Source of the DNA: Actinernus sp. WN-2022
Lineage: Eukaryota > Cnidaria > Anthozoa > Actiniaria > Actinernidae
Length of the DNA: 64,000 nt
Direction: 5' to 3'
NCBI GenBank assembly: GCA_030867875.1
Contig: JAOWCC010001365.1
Span: 1 to 64,000 of the forward strand
In this document: in pieces, positions 10,851 through 23,239 of the stretch
How positions within the stretch are numbered: position 1 is the first letter of the stretch
Layout: each line of letters opens with the position of its first letter
The notes under the pieces: model-generated
Databases searched by the model: none
Told to the model about the DNA's origin: nothing
The model's input: the letters and a program-made list of their open reading frames with translations, nothing else
Translations under genes and position numbers: made by a program

Positions 10851-11667
10851 TCTCTCAATTGTATACGTAGACTATATAACAAAACCCAGCGCTAATCAAT
10901 TGACTGAGTTGACTTTCATTGAACGAAATGAACGCCAGAACTGCGCCCAAATCGCAGAAGATTACTGAAAACACGGAGATCAGGATCGAGGTTTATTTTT
11001 TCAGCAGTGAAACACGTACAGTGATCGCCCATAACAACAGGCAGCGCTGAATAAGTATGTTTAGGTCAGTGACGGAAGAAAAGAAGATTTTTCTCACAAC
11101 TATTACAGTGACTAACAGCCAGGCGAAGTCATCGCATGCATATGTTCATGGTAAGAAAAAACTTTCATCCAAGTTGTAGGAATTATTACTTCGCATTTCC
11201 ATCCCAGCATCAGATATATTATCAAACTGATAAAGAACCAAAGTATTGTTTTAATTTGCCCGGAAGGATGCCATCCATGGCTAAAGATTCACGGAAGGAA
11301 TGTCCAAAGATAATGTTTGCCTTCAGTATTTCGATTTGTATCGTTTGTGGAGACAGTTTATACATCCAGCACTATTGCACATGAAGCAACAGAAATCTAT
11401 AAAAACAAGGAACAAGATGCCACCAAAAACACCCAGAGATATGTACAAAGCAAGACGTTTGGGATCAATTCGCTTCTCCTGCTTGGTAGAAGGACCTGGA
11501 AAACGAAATAAAAAGGTTTAGTTTTATATTAGACGATTCCATAGGCGGCTTTGTCTACTCTGTCTACTCTGCGAACCAAAGTTTTCCTGCTCAAAATGGG
11601 TGGATATGTTTCTCAGAAACCGTGATTGACACAGAGGGCCCCCCACACACCAGATATCCCATAATAC

Positions 11668-11958
11668 CTTTTGGCACTCGAACAGTGATTTGTCGATCAA
11701 TCCACACTCCACGAGCCGCTGTATAACAGATGTATTTGCCGGCATCCGACTCATCGACATTTTCTATCCTTAAGATTCCCTTCCGTTGCACCTCGTAACG
11801 ATCGGAGTCTTTGATGCTGATTTCTTCTTCGTCTCCCATTATTCTTTTCCACCGGGGTGGGGGTAGGGGAGACTTGCCCCCGACCTTGCATAGAAGCATA
11901 CCGCGTGTTCCTGTTATTAAACTTTGGACACGTGGCGCGTTGGTAAAGTGTGGAACAT
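11668..11958 (-). CDS. Cassette B exon 2: complete Ig domain
   Basis: A 291-bp exon, the same length and phase (1-1) as copy A, about 94 percent identical by hand count (about 17 differences). The acceptor is TTTTAG (11959-11960). The donor is GTATTA, weaker than the GTAAAG of copy A. The Cys-Trp-Cys framework is intact: GMLLCKV, PPPRWKRI, DAGKYICYTA. About 11 of 97 residues differ from copy A and most changes lie in the first 30 residues. It joins in frame to signal exon B across an intron of about 13.6 kb. No further exon of this locus is seen before exon 1 A, so it is either a partial duplicate or an alternative 5' cassette that splices to distant exons. Confidence 0.8.
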
Positions 11959-12132
11959 CTAAAAGTAAGAAATTAAACTTAAACACCAACATAGTATCAC
12001 AGCAAGCTCACCTCTAGATCTAGATCTTCCTGTACCAATGTCGCACTCAAGGAGGATTGGAAGGCAAATATATTATCAAATTTCCCGATCACGTGAGCAA
12101 TTCATTCTGCGTTGAATTTCGTGAAGCTCGGA

Positions 12133-12636
12133 ACTCAGCAACCTCGTTCCCACGGGTCTTTACGCGCCTAATCAAAAATGGCGTCGAAAGTACCCCTGGT
12201 GCCCTGGTACAGGCTAGTGGGATCCGGCCACTGATTGGCTAGACGTTTCGCGCGCGCTGATTGGAGAATTTCGAATAGCGCGTGCATTTTTGATTTAAAA
12301 AATAAATTGCTGATGTCGTCTTTCACATTGCGCGTTCAAAATTCGTTGAAAACAACAACAAATTCATCAGAACTTAGCGTTTTTCCCTTTTTTTAATGAT
12401 TCACTTCGCAACTGGTACAAGTAGGACAACGTACGGTTGGAATTCATTGGGATCACACTTCAACCGTTAACCGTTCTTCAGCGATGATGAATTCAACATG
12501 GCTGATGCTCCTCAAAATATGCCCACATATTGGGCCTATTTTTGGGTCACATGACCAGCCTGCACCAGGGGTACTTTCGACTCCATCTTTGATTAGCCGC
12601 GTAAAGATCCCTGGGAAGGAGGTTGGGAACTGAGCA
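12133..12636. mobile_element. Foldback/MITE in intron B
   Basis: The arm near 12133-12215 (CAGCAACCTCGTTCCCACGG, GTCTTTACGCGCCTAATC, AAAGTACCCCTGGTGC) is the imperfect reverse complement of 12560-12636. No ORF of note. It lies directly upstream of the LINE. Confidence 0.7.
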
Positions 12637-12706
12637 GCACAAATTTTCACAAAGCATCTCAAAACCAAAGTTTGTCCTGGGATTTTGACGTAAGTTTACA
12701 CTAGCT

Positions 12707-13117
12707 TTGACTTCCCTGTATTTCTGGCAAATATTTTGTATTAAAAACCTCAGAAAAATGGGAAACATGCAGACAATTGCCTGTGATTTGAGTGAAAATT
12801 TGAAAGACGGGATAAGATTGGCATTTGGATTGGGTATCCGCGATCGTCGGCAAGCATGTGGTAATGGCGGTCGTCTGCGTATGGAGGAGCACCAGGCTAT
12901 TCATCGAGTTCCCGACAATCCCCGAAGAGAAGCCGATCTAACAGCCATTAGTTCACAGCTGAAGGGTTTAACGGAACAGATTAATCGCCTGGTACAGGTC
13001 AACATAACTCACAGTCAGGCGCAACCAAGGGTAATGTTTCCGCTTCCAGTACCGGCTTCAGGTTTATCATTCTGTAATCCGCCCGTTTTCCCAGCTATAG
13101 CTAGTCAAACAAGATAA
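12707..13117 (+). pseudogene. Unidentified 136-codon ORF, possibly LINE ORF1 remnant
   Basis: An open frame with an Arg-rich middle (RDRRQACGNGGRLRMEEHQ), a possible short helix (LTAISSQLKGLTEQINRL) and a Pro-rich end. It lies about 200 bp upstream of an endonuclease/RT LINE on the same strand, which is where ORF1 of a two-ORF LINE would be. No CCHC knuckle or esterase motif was seen. It could also be chance; function unknown. Confidence 0.3.
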
Positions 13118-13320
13118 GTTTCTTAGAGTAAATTGGCTGCCTTTTTCCATAGTTTATGCCGGTGATATTTGCATTTCGTTGTTGGGTCAAGTTTTGTTGT
13201 TCCAGTTGTTCATTATTATTATTTCTTTTTATTTATCCATTTTTATCTCTTTTAGTGCGTGTGTTTTGTTTCTTCTTCCTAAGACCTTTTGTTGACTGAT
13301 ATGGCCGAGATTGTTCTGTG

Positions 13321-16300
13321 TGTATTTGAGTATGTCGAATGAAAGGTTCGTGAAATTCTGCTCCTGGAATATTGAGGGGCTTTCAGGGAAATTGAATGAT
13401 GAAGATTTTCTTTCGGCAATTGAAAAGTTTGATTGTGTGTCTTCATATCAATAAAAGAGCAGGCAAAAGTGTCGTTTTGAACTTCCCGCGGTCTCTTCCA
13501 TATTAGGAAAATTCCATTATCCATATTTGGAAGAACTACCAGGAAATTCAAAATGGCGGTTTCTAGGTCCCAGACCTCTAAATCGACACTAATTGTTTGA
13601 TATGTAGTTGAAACGTGGTTAAGTGATGCTGATGTTAATATTGAAGGATTCTATTCTTTTTCCAAGTGTAGGAAAACGCCAGATAATGCACGTAGAAATT
13701 TTGGTGGAATTACGATTTTAGTGAAATCTGCCTTGAGGAAAGGTGTTAAATTTCTTGATCAGGAGAGTAGCGAGGAGTTTGTCTGGTGGAAGTTAGAGAA
13801 GGATTTCTTTCGTTTGAAGCGTGACCTGTATGTTTGTACGGTATACATCCCTCCACAACATTCTCCCAGGAAAAGGAGATTGGGCATTGATCATTTTGAG
13901 TTACTTCTAGAAAGCATTTATATTTTTTCTAGGAAAGGTGATATTATGTTGTGGTGATTTTAATGCCAGAATGAGCGGTTTAGATGATTATGTGGATGAT
14001 ACGGTTGGTTTAACAGCTTTTGCTCCCCCACTTGAGCCACGAAAATCGCGGGACAAGCAAGTAAATCTCTATGGGAGGTCTTTATGTGAGTTGTGTTGTG
14101 GGAATGGCTTGGTTATTTTAAATGTTAGAACGAAGGGAGATTTCCTGGGCCACTTACATGTCAGACATATAATGGGGCAAGTGTAGTCGATTATGCAGTT
14201 GTTTCTTATGATATTTTACTGCTGGTAAACCATTTTTCCGTGTCAAATATGACGGAGTTTTCACATCATTGTCTATTATCTTTTGCTCTTAAGGCTGAGG
14301 CCTCAACTGTGTCGGAAAATTTAGTCTTTTTGTCGCCACTTCCGATGGCTTTTCTGTGGAGTGATGAGTTAAAGACTGCGCTCCGTGACAGTCTTGATTC
14401 TGACGAGGTTTCTCAAGAGTTGAGTGGTTTGTTAGATTCATCGGCAGATGAAGGAGATTTAGATGTAGATTCCTTGGTTAATAAATTTACAAGTGTTATA
14501 GTTAAGGTTTCTAAAAAAGTAGTGCCTGTCAGGAGTGGTAAAGTTCCAAAGAAAAGAACACGGAATACAGTTCAAAAACAGAAGTGGTTTGACAAAGATT
14601 GTCACTTGCTCAAAAAGGAGGTAACAAATTTAGGCAATTTAGTGTCAAAGTATCCAAACGACCTTTCTTGAGACATAATTTTTTTTCCACGAAAAAAGAC
14701 TATAAGCGGCTTATTAAACGACTGAAAAGAAATTTCCGAAATGACTTGTGGCATAGTTATTTCAAAGATCTAAATAAAGTCAACTTTTCAACTGAAAGTA
14801 CTAGCAACGAAGCTCAGATTGTAAAAGATTATCAATGCTGGGCTATTAATGAGAATGAGATTCTTGATGCACCTGTTTCACTTAAGGAAGTACGCGATTC
14901 AGCGAAAAAACTCAAGAATAAAAAGGCCAGTGGGGGTGATTTGATAAATAATGAAATAATTAAAACTTCTGTGGATGTTTTAGGGCCATATTTTGTTAAA
15001 CTTTTTAATAAGGTTATATCGTGCGGTGCTTTCCCGCACGTATGGTGGGAAGGTTTTATAGTGCCTCTTCATAAATCGGGAAGTCGATTGGACCCTGGTA
15101 ATTATAGAGGTATTTGTATCAGTAGCTGTTTAGGAAAGTTCTTCACATTAATTTTGAATTCTCGTTTGAATGAGTTTTTGAGTGAGAATGAAATTTTTAA
15201 TATATGTCAGATCGGTTTCCGACGTGGGTTCATGACGTCTGATCATGTGCTGGTGTTGAAAACATTGATTGACTTTTATAAGACTCGGCACAAGCCGTTG
15301 TTTGCGTGTTTTGTTGATTTTAGGAAGGCTTACGATAGTGTTTGGAGAGAGGGTTTGTTTTTCAAGCTGATTCAGTATGGCTGCAGTAGAAAGTTTGTAC
15401 GCATTCTGCTCAGTATGTATTCATCTGTCAAGGCGGCGGTTAAATTGAGTCAAGGAGCCACTCCTTTTTTTCAGTCGGACATAGGAGTTAAACAAGGATG
15501 CAATCTTAGTCCTACGTTGTTTAATCTTTTTATAAATGATATTCCTGATTTGTTTAACACACCATCCTGTGATCTAGTGATACTGGGTGATTCGAAGTTG
15601 AGTTGTCTACTGTATGCTGATGACTTGGTGCTGTTATCTGAGTCCGAAAGTGGATTGCAAGGTTGCAAGGTAGGCTTGAGCGTTATACTAAGAAATGGAA
15701 GTTAAAGGTCAACTTGAAAAAGTCTAAGATTTTAGTATTTGGCACGAGAGCTCAGCGACGCTCGTGTATAACTTCTAAATGGTATTTTGGCAAGGATTTG
15801 TTGGATTGTGTCGATGAGTACACATATTTGGGCATAACTTTACATTTTGGTGGTGGTTTTAAAATCGCCCAAAAGGCTTTGTACAATAAGGCGTTACGCG
15901 CGTATCACGGTCTGACTGTTTTTCTAACGTGGAGAATGTTCCACTGGTGAAAGTGCTGTTGAAACTGTTTTCAACTGTTGTAGTTCCGGTGCTGCTGTAT
16001 GGTTGTGAGATTTGGGGAATTTATGTTTTGGGAAGGATATCTAGTTTTGACATGTTCAAGACAAAGTTTTTTAGTATGGTTATATACCGACATAGAAAAA
16101 CTGCATTTGAAGTTTTGCAAGCGTATTTTAGGCGTTCACTCTAAGTCTACAAACTTAGCAGTGTATGCAGAATTGGGCAGAATACCAATGGTTGTGCAAC
16201 TTTCTGTTTTGGTAGTTAAATACTGGTTACGGGTGAAGGATTCGTTGTACGGGGATGAATTAGTTGGGAGAGCTGCACGTGTGTGCATACAATCAAATTT

Positions 16301-16965
16301 TCAGGGCGTTAAGTTTACGAATTATCTGTTAGAGATGTGCAATGTTAAATCTCTTAAGGATCTTGTTATATCCACTAAGAATATTAGAGTTCTGGCTAAA
16401 TATCTGAAATCTGAATTATATAATTCCTTTAATAAGCGGTGGAAGGACCAGGTTCAAGAGTGCAGTAAGTTGCGTACGTTTAATCTAGTGAAGCCAAATA
16501 CAGGTTATGAGAACTACCTGTCGTATGTCTCGAGTGTTGAGCATCGTCAGGCGGTGACAAGATTTAGGATTTATGCGCACAATTTCCCTATTGAAACTGG
16601 TCGCTACGCAAACATTACTTATGATGCACGCGTTTGCCCTCTTTGTAACCTTAATGAGTAGGTGATGAATTGCATTACTTCACCGGTTGTAATAATATAA
16701 AATTCGTAAATCTTAGAGAACGTTTTTTGGGCAATTTGTTAGCTATCAATGATTCATTCAGTTGTTTTAGTCGGCGAGAATTATTTTCGTACTGCTTGTC
16801 AATGAAGGATGAGTCTGTAATGAGGTGTACAGCAAAATATTGCCACGACATTATGACTATGTTTAATGATTGTACCTAGCTACTTGTGTACTTCCAGTAC
16901 TTCCTATGTATCTTTGATGGTATTTTTTGGAATAAAGTATTATTATTATTATTATTATTATTATA
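13321..16965 (+). mobile_element. Degenerate full-length-like LINE (endonuclease + RT) with (ATT)n tail
   Basis: The APE-type endonuclease start is seen as KFCSWNIEGLSGKL (13336 on), interrupted by a MITE, and resumes as VETWLSDADVNIEGF to LCCGDFNARM (13605-14000). The RT core is in 14599-15705: NKKASGGDLINNEIIK, SGSRLDPGNYRGICI, FVDFRKAYDSVW, GVKQGCNLSPTLFNLFINDI and YADDLVLLS. The C-terminal part continues in other frames to 16661, with a Cys-rich CPLCNLNE near the end, then an ATT-repeat tail at 16940-16965. At least four frame changes are needed, so it is inactive. It lies in intron B, antisense to the Ig exons. The exact clade is uncertain; Jockey/CR1-group architecture is an inference. 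Confidence 0.9.
13445..13603. mobile_element. 159-bp MITE inserted in the LINE endonuclease
   Basis: Begins ATATCAA and ends TTGATAT, with subterminal AAGTGTCG pairing with CGACACT. An equal-length copy, about 90 percent identical, is at 28385-28543. The insertion splits the LINE endonuclease between SAIEKFDCV and VETWLSDAD, so the MITE moved after the LINE. Confidence 0.85.
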
Positions 16966-17330
16966 ATGTTTCATGACGAACGTGTTTGTACAATGTGCGA
17001 TTTGGGTGAAGTAGGAGACGAATTTCACTATTTAATGACTTGTAATAACAGGAATTTTATAACTCTTAGGGAAGATTTCATTAATAACCTGTTGGATGTA
17101 AACAGTTCATTTCAATATTTTAGTAAGCGGGCTTTGTTTTTATATATAATGTCAATGAAGGACGATTCGATTATGAAGTTTTCAGCCAAATATTGCTATG
17201 ATATCATTGTCTTGTCCAATGCTTGTAATACTTCTTAGTTTTGTATTTAGGTGTTTATACAGTTGTACTGTTATTACCGTAATTCCAATGTACCGTTGTT
17301 GGTATAAGGATTAAAGTTATTATTATTATT
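16964..17330 (+). mobile_element. Second 5'-truncated copy of the same LINE family
   Basis: A 90-codon ORF (CTMCDLGEVGDEFHYLMTC, then KRALFLYIMSMKDDS) parallels the end of the preceding LINE (CPLCNLNE, then SRRELFSYCLSMKDES) and also ends in ATT repeats (about 17314). The insertion begins directly at the (ATT)n tail of the first copy. Confidence 0.85.
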
Positions 17331-17602
17331 ATGTAATGAAATGGTGACGGCATACAACAGAAAGAACATGACGCGTATGCGTGCACGAGGAGATGTAACG
17401 GAAATTAAAGTTGGAAATTGAATATTTTAAGCATTACGGTAAAAAAATTACACTGATCATTGAGATAATTTGGAAGATTACAAGTTCTAATTTTAGTTCG
17501 CGCGTGCTGCTGACGCAATCTGATCACGCCATTTTCGAACAACGTGCGCGTGCTCAAAGCTGCATTTGTTCGAGCGCGCGATTGAATAAACTAAAGTATT
17601 AC

Positions 17603-18800
17603 TTATATCTCCCCTATGTGGTCATATTTACGAAGACAAGCTATTATCCGAGCAGCTGCATTTTGGACGTTTTGAAGCTTGGCAATCTGATATTTCGGTA
17701 GACCATACAATAGTGAATTACAGAAATCAAGTTTGGAGGTTACAAATGAGTGAATTACAATCTTAGTGGTGTCATAACTTATGTACTTTCTTATTTTTGC
17801 AATGTTCCTGAGATGGTAGTAGGCTCCTTTTACCATGTTATTTATTTGGTTAACCATTGTCATATTGGTGTCAAAAACCACTCCAATGTTGCGAGCTTTG
17901 TCGATTGGACGTATAGTGTCAGTACCTACGGTGATGGAGGGGAGGGCAGATGACTTACGAAATTTTGAATGTAGGAGAAGAAGTTCCGTTTTGTCCGTGT
18001 TTAATTTAAGTTTATTTAAAATCATCCAGTTGTTAATGTCGACAAGATATGTTTCAATCCGGCGTGTAGCAGTAGCAAGTTCAGCATCGTCATTACAGGT
18101 AAAAGTCGTGTACAGCTGAGTATCATCTGCGTAAAGGTGAAATGACATGTTATGCATGCGGATGATGTCGCCCAAAGGGGATGTGTAGAGTAGATATAGT
18201 ATTGGCCCTAAGACAGAACCGTGAAGTACTCCATAGTTTAGAGAACGTAGAGTGGAGCGAGCACTGTCAATGTGCACAAACTGTGTACGGTCTGTGATGT
18301 ATGAATGAAGCCAAGCGAGAGCTTTGTCTTTAACTCCAAATTTTGAAGACAGTCGATGTAGTAATATTCCGTGATCAACGGTGGCGAAAGCTGCCGATAG
18401 ATCCATGCAGTAGTAGCAGAAAAACACATTGATTTCTATCCACAGCCGTTAATATATCATTCTGTACGCGTATCAGGGCAGTTTCAGAACTATGGAATCT
18501 TTTGTAAGCAGACTGTAGGATCTCATTTACGTCATTTTCACAAACGTAGTTCCATAAGCGCACAGCAGCTACTTTTTCGATAGCTTTCGAAACAAATTTT
18601 AAATTTGACACCGGTCTAAAGTTAGGTAGGAGTTCAAAATCCAGGAAATGTTTTTTCAGCAAGGGTGATAATACTGCTTCTTTCATAGAGTTCGGCATTT
18701 CAGATGATTCAAACGATAGATTGACGATTTTGCAGATAACAGGCAGTAGGTCAGAGATACAGTGCTGTAACAGTGAAGCAGGCACAGGATCTAAGCAACA
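17603..18800 (-). mobile_element. CR1/L2-like LINE, RT domain, frameshifted
   Basis: The minus strand encodes PNFRPVSNLKFVSKAIEKVA, then [49 protein letters not shown] and [14 protein letters not shown]. These are hallmark RT motifs of the CR1/L2/Rex1 group, with intact YADD. The ORF is broken by a frameshift at about 18375-18427 and lacks the 5' endonuclease, so it is a truncated inactive copy. It lies in sense orientation within the intron of cassette B. Confidence 0.92.
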
Positions 18801-18867
18801 CGATTTCGATGCAATTTTCTTGATTGAATGACAACCGCCTTTATCAGGAACCCGAACACATTATGTA

Positions 18868-18976
18868 CTGTTTAAAACACGAACAGCAGTGTTTTATCAA
18901 GTTTAAAAATTCGAGGGCGAAGCCCGAGAATTTTTAGACTTGATAAAACACGTGCTGTGAGTGTTTTAAACGGCTT
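18868..18976. repeat. Hairpin with GTTTTAAACAC-type ends
   Basis: TTTAAAACACGAACAGCA pairs with its counterpart in GCTGTGAGTGTTTTAAAC; the inner arms TTTATCAAGTTTAAAAATTC and TTTTTAGACTTGATAAA surround GAGGGCGAAGCCC. A member of the GTTTTATxxxATAAAAC palindrome type that recurs at 21.6-22.0 kb. Confidence 0.65.
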
Positions 18977-19960
18977 CAAAAACGCTTTAAGAATGCAATG
19001 AAAGAAAGACGCACATCTCAAGGGAATGGTTACTTAATGAACCATTGAACCTTTGTATTCACAACGCCATGCAAAATATTCGAGTAATCACCGCCTGTAA
19101 TTACGAACATCTCAAGGGAATGACATGAAGAAATTACCATACTATGTTGTTTGAAGCAGCGTTTCGCAATGTAAGAAGAATCTGCATTTGAAGGATTTGG
19201 TGTCGTGGTTTACCTCGATAAAGTCCAAGACTTGGAAAGCGATGTGACTGACATGACGGCAGACTCTAAACGTTTGACTACGGCACAAAATATGTAAGTT
19301 TAATGCACGTTTTTATAATTTTACGGCTTTGAGTTTGGTTTAATAATTGGAACTAAACAGTGGCTCGGTAAACAAGTAATGGTAGTTGGATAACTTCATT
19401 TTAAAAATATTATCTGTGTATCTCGGTAGTCTGCTGATATTAGTAAATTTAGTGCAAAATTTATTATCTACATGTAGGTACCTTATGTTCCGTGTACTTT
19501 TTGCTATCTTTGGGTCTTTATCAGTGAATTCTTAATTAGGATGAAACTTTATATAAAATTTCATGTTCATTAATATTCTTTATATAAAACGTTCATCCTA
19601 ATTAGCAATTCAGTGAGAAAGCTGAAACATCAATATAAATTCCATTGTCTCAATCATTAACCCCGTTTCCCTCTGGGACAGAATTCAAATCCCTCCGCGG
19701 GCCTTTTAGAATGATGAGATTTTATCAGGTATAAAGGAGCATGCACGTGACTGATTTGCTTCATCTGATTGGACAAAATGCTCATTAATTATTCATGAGT
19801 TTTTGAAGTAGAGATAAAACTGAATGTGCATATTTGTGGAAGATTTAAAAGTTGAAAACCGGCAAGTTGAAATCACTCGAGTGGCGATAAGCACACTACA
19901 CAACTTGACAAAAAGAGCTCTAGAAGAATACAAACAAACTTGTAAGTATTAATTAGTAAG
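18976..19960. other. Gene-free interval
   Basis: AT-rich intron B sequence with no supportable ORF; it holds a short inverted pair near 19540-19600 (CTTAATTAGGATGAAAC and CATCCTAATTAGCAATT). Confidence 0.5.
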
Positions 19961-19965
19961 TACTC

Positions 19966-20521
19966 TTAAAGTGCCTATCACCCTTTTGCAATTTTGATAG
20001 CTTATGAACCTCCGAAAGGTTTTGAGTACTTCTGTGAAGAAAGTTTTGGTTTAAAGTGAATACTTTGTTCTACGCTTGTTTGAAATCGTGTAAATGTGAC
20101 CTTTCCTGACTCATGACCGCGTAAGTAAAAGCCTGGGTCGAAATCTGGGTAGACGTCATCTTGACGTCATATAATTAATTCGGCTTTGCAATCATTCGAA
20201 GAAATACTTAATATGTTGACTAAAATGACTTTGTTCTTTACTAACAACTCGAAAACTGTGTATATTTTCTATGCATCGATGTTGTTGTGATAAAAAGGCG
20301 CCATGGAGAATAATGCATTAATGAGATGACGTCTACCCAGGTTTCGACCCAAGCTTTTACTTACGCGGTCATGGGTCAGGAAAGGTCACATTTACACGAT
20401 TTCAAACAAGCGTAGAACATAAAGTATTCACTTTAAACCAAAACTTTCTTCACAGAAGTACTCAAAACTTTTCGGAGGTTCATAAGCTATCAAAATTGCA
20501 AAAGGGTGATAGGCACTTTAA
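19966..20521. mobile_element. Foldback MITE with about 190-bp arms and TTAA ends
   Basis: TTAA at 19966-19969 and at 20518-20521 flank arms that begin AGTGCCTATCACCC. The arms stay paired for about 190 bp (for example CGCGTAAGTAAAAGC at 20122 with its complement at 20355). TTAA target duplications are characteristic of piggyBac-type transposition, so this is probably a non-autonomous piggyBac-like element. Confidence 0.75.
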
Positions 20522-20788
20522 TTTATAAGCCAATTACCAAATGTGAATGCTGAATTTCTTAGCCCATTCAATAAAAAACCTGCTTTCTTTGATGAAACTG
20601 TGTGCTAAGTTTACTCGTTTCCGTAATAATTTTATTTCTTTGTAATAAATTGTACGATTGTAGTAGCGTTATGAGGCAGACAAACTTTTTTTTTTTTTTT
20701 TTTTAAGTCACAACCACTGATTTCAGCTTCTGTGTATTTCAGTGACAGCTATAGTTATTTATTTCAACTAATCCAGCTCACGTCATAC

Positions 20789-21325
20789 AATAGCTGTTAT
20801 TACGGCTGAGCCAATTGGTCAGCAGTTTCACCCATCAGTCCTCATGAAAACGAGGCTTTCGGGTCAACCATTTCAAAATTGTACAGAGATGGGGTCACGT
20901 TGAACGGAGATCACCAAGAAAATGATGCCCCAAACGATTATTTTCTAAAGAAAAGCAAGAATAAATGTTAAGCGGTGTCTGTCCTTGGCCACTGGAGTGA
21001 TTTGACGGAATTTTTTGACAAGCCTTTTCTTCAGAAGCTTCTTGGGTCCGTAAAGTCAACAACTCACACGATAACTCCTCTTCGCATTCAGCCTTATGAA
21101 ATCGGTTAGTCCATCCTTAGGCCACTCAGCGTCTTACAATCGCTACTAGTGCATCGAATGAAGAGACAGGAATGATAAAGCAGCGTAAAACGAGAATATT
21201 TCATGGACAATTTAACTCAAACAAGCTCAAAGCTGAAACAGCCTCGAACGAGTCGATGACCCGATAAGATGGGTGAAACCGCTGACAGTTTCATGGTATT
21301 TGGCTCAGCCGTAATAACAGCTATT
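20789..21325. mobile_element. Non-autonomous DNA element with perfect 25-bp TIRs
   Basis: The left terminus begins AATAGCTGTTATTACGGCTG and the right terminus is the exact reverse complement over 25 bp, with further partial pairing inside (CAGTTTCACCCAT near 20822). No transposase. The superfamily is not assigned because no clear target duplication was seen. Confidence 0.75.
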
Positions 21326-21529
21326 CAGTCGTTTTTTCTGCAGGCTGCAGTTGTTTTCATCTAACTTGTGAGAGCCGGAAAAACTGCATTAATCGCTCTA
21401 AAAAGTTGAATTTTAGCTGAAAAACGAAAAAGTTAAAATAGCTTTAAATTAGTATTTGCCTTCATGTGTAACAAATTGTTTAGTTTCTTTCAAAATGTAC
21501 GGGTTTTATCGCTATTCGTTTGCGAAGAG

Positions 21530-22075
21530 TTGTCATTTGAGAACACTCGAGAAATGTTGAAAGCACGCGCCTTCGGCTTGTGCTTTAACATTAATCTCAT
21601 GTTGTCAAATGCCCATCGTGTTTTATGATAGTATAAAACATAGCTAAGGCTTCTTTATTTGTTAGATATACTAACACAGATGAAAATAAATAGACAGTAT
21701 ACTGTTATTAAATGAAACACCAATATTTCGGCCTATATATACAGTATGCCAAAAAGGTTGTCCTTGACAAATATACTGATATTTAACAAATAAAGAAGCC
21801 TTAGCCATGTTTTATACTATCATAAAACACGATGGGCATTTGAGAACACGAGAGAAATGTTAAAGCCGAAGGCATGTGCTTTCGACATTTCTCGAGTGTT
21901 CTCAAATGACCAGTGTTTTATGATAGTATAAAACATGGATTTAAGGCTTCTTTATCTGTTTTATAATATAGATTTACACGCGCGATGAAAGGAAACCGCC
22001 AGTTGAAAACAATAAAACACGACAAACCATGTTATATACTCTAATAAAACATAGCTTTTTAGCCAATCAGAGCGC
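21530..22075. repeat. Nested palindromes of the GTTTTATACTATC type
   Basis: Repeated inverted modules: GAACACTCGAGAAATGTTGA and complements, and TTTTATGATAGTATAAAACA at about 21621, 21804 and 21913, with CTTCTTTATTTGTTA arms between. At least two copies of one palindromic element appear to be inserted in or beside each other. Confidence 0.6.
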
Positions 22076-22100
22076 GCGTACTATCATATCTATATTATAA

Positions 22101-22452
22101 AAGTATATACTGTAAGTACCTTTTGGTGGAATAATGCTAATATCAATACTTACAATTATGGGATGTTGTTCAAAATGTTTTCCGATTGGTCTGACCACCA
22201 AGAGATCTAAAAAATGTATTTGGACCGCAATGATATGATAAAAAATTATATCTGAAGTATATATTTGTCTATTTTAGGACGGTAATGAACAAATATTTAA
22301 AATATATTTCCTGATATGCCATTCAGTTTAAACACATTTTTCAGATGTCTTGGGGGTCAGGCCAATCCGAAAATATATTTTGGACAATATCCCATAATTG
22401 TAAGTATTTATATTAGCATTATTCAACAAAAAGGTACTTACAGTATATACTT
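22101..22452. mobile_element. Foldback MITE, about 100-bp arms
   Basis: Left AAGTATATACTGTAAGTACC and ATACTTACAATTATGGGAT are matched in reverse by ATCCCATAATTGTAAGTA-like sequence and GGTACTTACAGTATATACTT on the right. No ORF. Confidence 0.75.
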
Positions 22453-22461
22453 ATTTAAGAA

Positions 22462-22616
22462 ATAGAAAACATTTCCCGTGTTTCTATAGAGTTATAGAAA
22501 CACGAGTGGGAGTTTGGGAGAACGAGGGGCGAGTGTTCCACAGCTATTTCGAGTTCTTCCAAACTTCTACAAGTGTTTCAATAACTCTATAGAAACAAGG
22601 GGAAAATGTTTTCTAT
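22462..22616. mobile_element. Foldback/MITE, copy in cassette B intron
   Basis: ATAGAAAACATTTCCC on the left pairs with its complement ending at 22616. Inner arms GTTTCTATAGAGTTATAGAA and CGAGTGGGAGTTTGGGAG match the element at 5226-5357 in cassette A. Confidence 0.7.
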
Positions 22617-23239
22617 TGCCTTTATAAAATAACCCACAGAAAATAAGTACTAGCGCGCTCAACTTTCTATGTTTCTATAGAGTTATAGGAACACGGCTTT
22701 CTGCCAATCATATCACGCGTACTATCGAATCTATTTTATAAATTAGTATATCTGTCAAGGGCAACCTTTTTGGCATCGACCCGATCTCAAAAACACTTCG
22801 GTGACGAGTGCACCCTGTGTAAATATAATCATTATTATTGCCCTACATTTTCGAACCCACACCCTTCTCATTTCTTGCATTCGACGTCGACGGATCGTCG
22901 AGCACGCGCAGTATAAATGAGGAAGGACTGGGAACGAGAATGATTGACCTAATAAGGTCACAATGAGTTATTCTGCGCGCGCATGATTTTTTTTGTTCGA
23001 TTCTTCCTGCAAAATTAGAACTAACACTGTTAGCATTCTCAGGACTATAAAAACGTTTATACACCGTATTTATAATCACGAAACCTCCGAAAGAAAAAGG
23101 ACTTATCACCACAGAGAGCATAGCTGAATCTCCAATTTTCACCAAGTTATTAGGTTTTTGACTTAGTATGAAATCACGCAAGAGGATTGATCGAGGCATC
23201 ACTGGTTTCACTTCATACAAACCTCTGTAACTTTGTATA

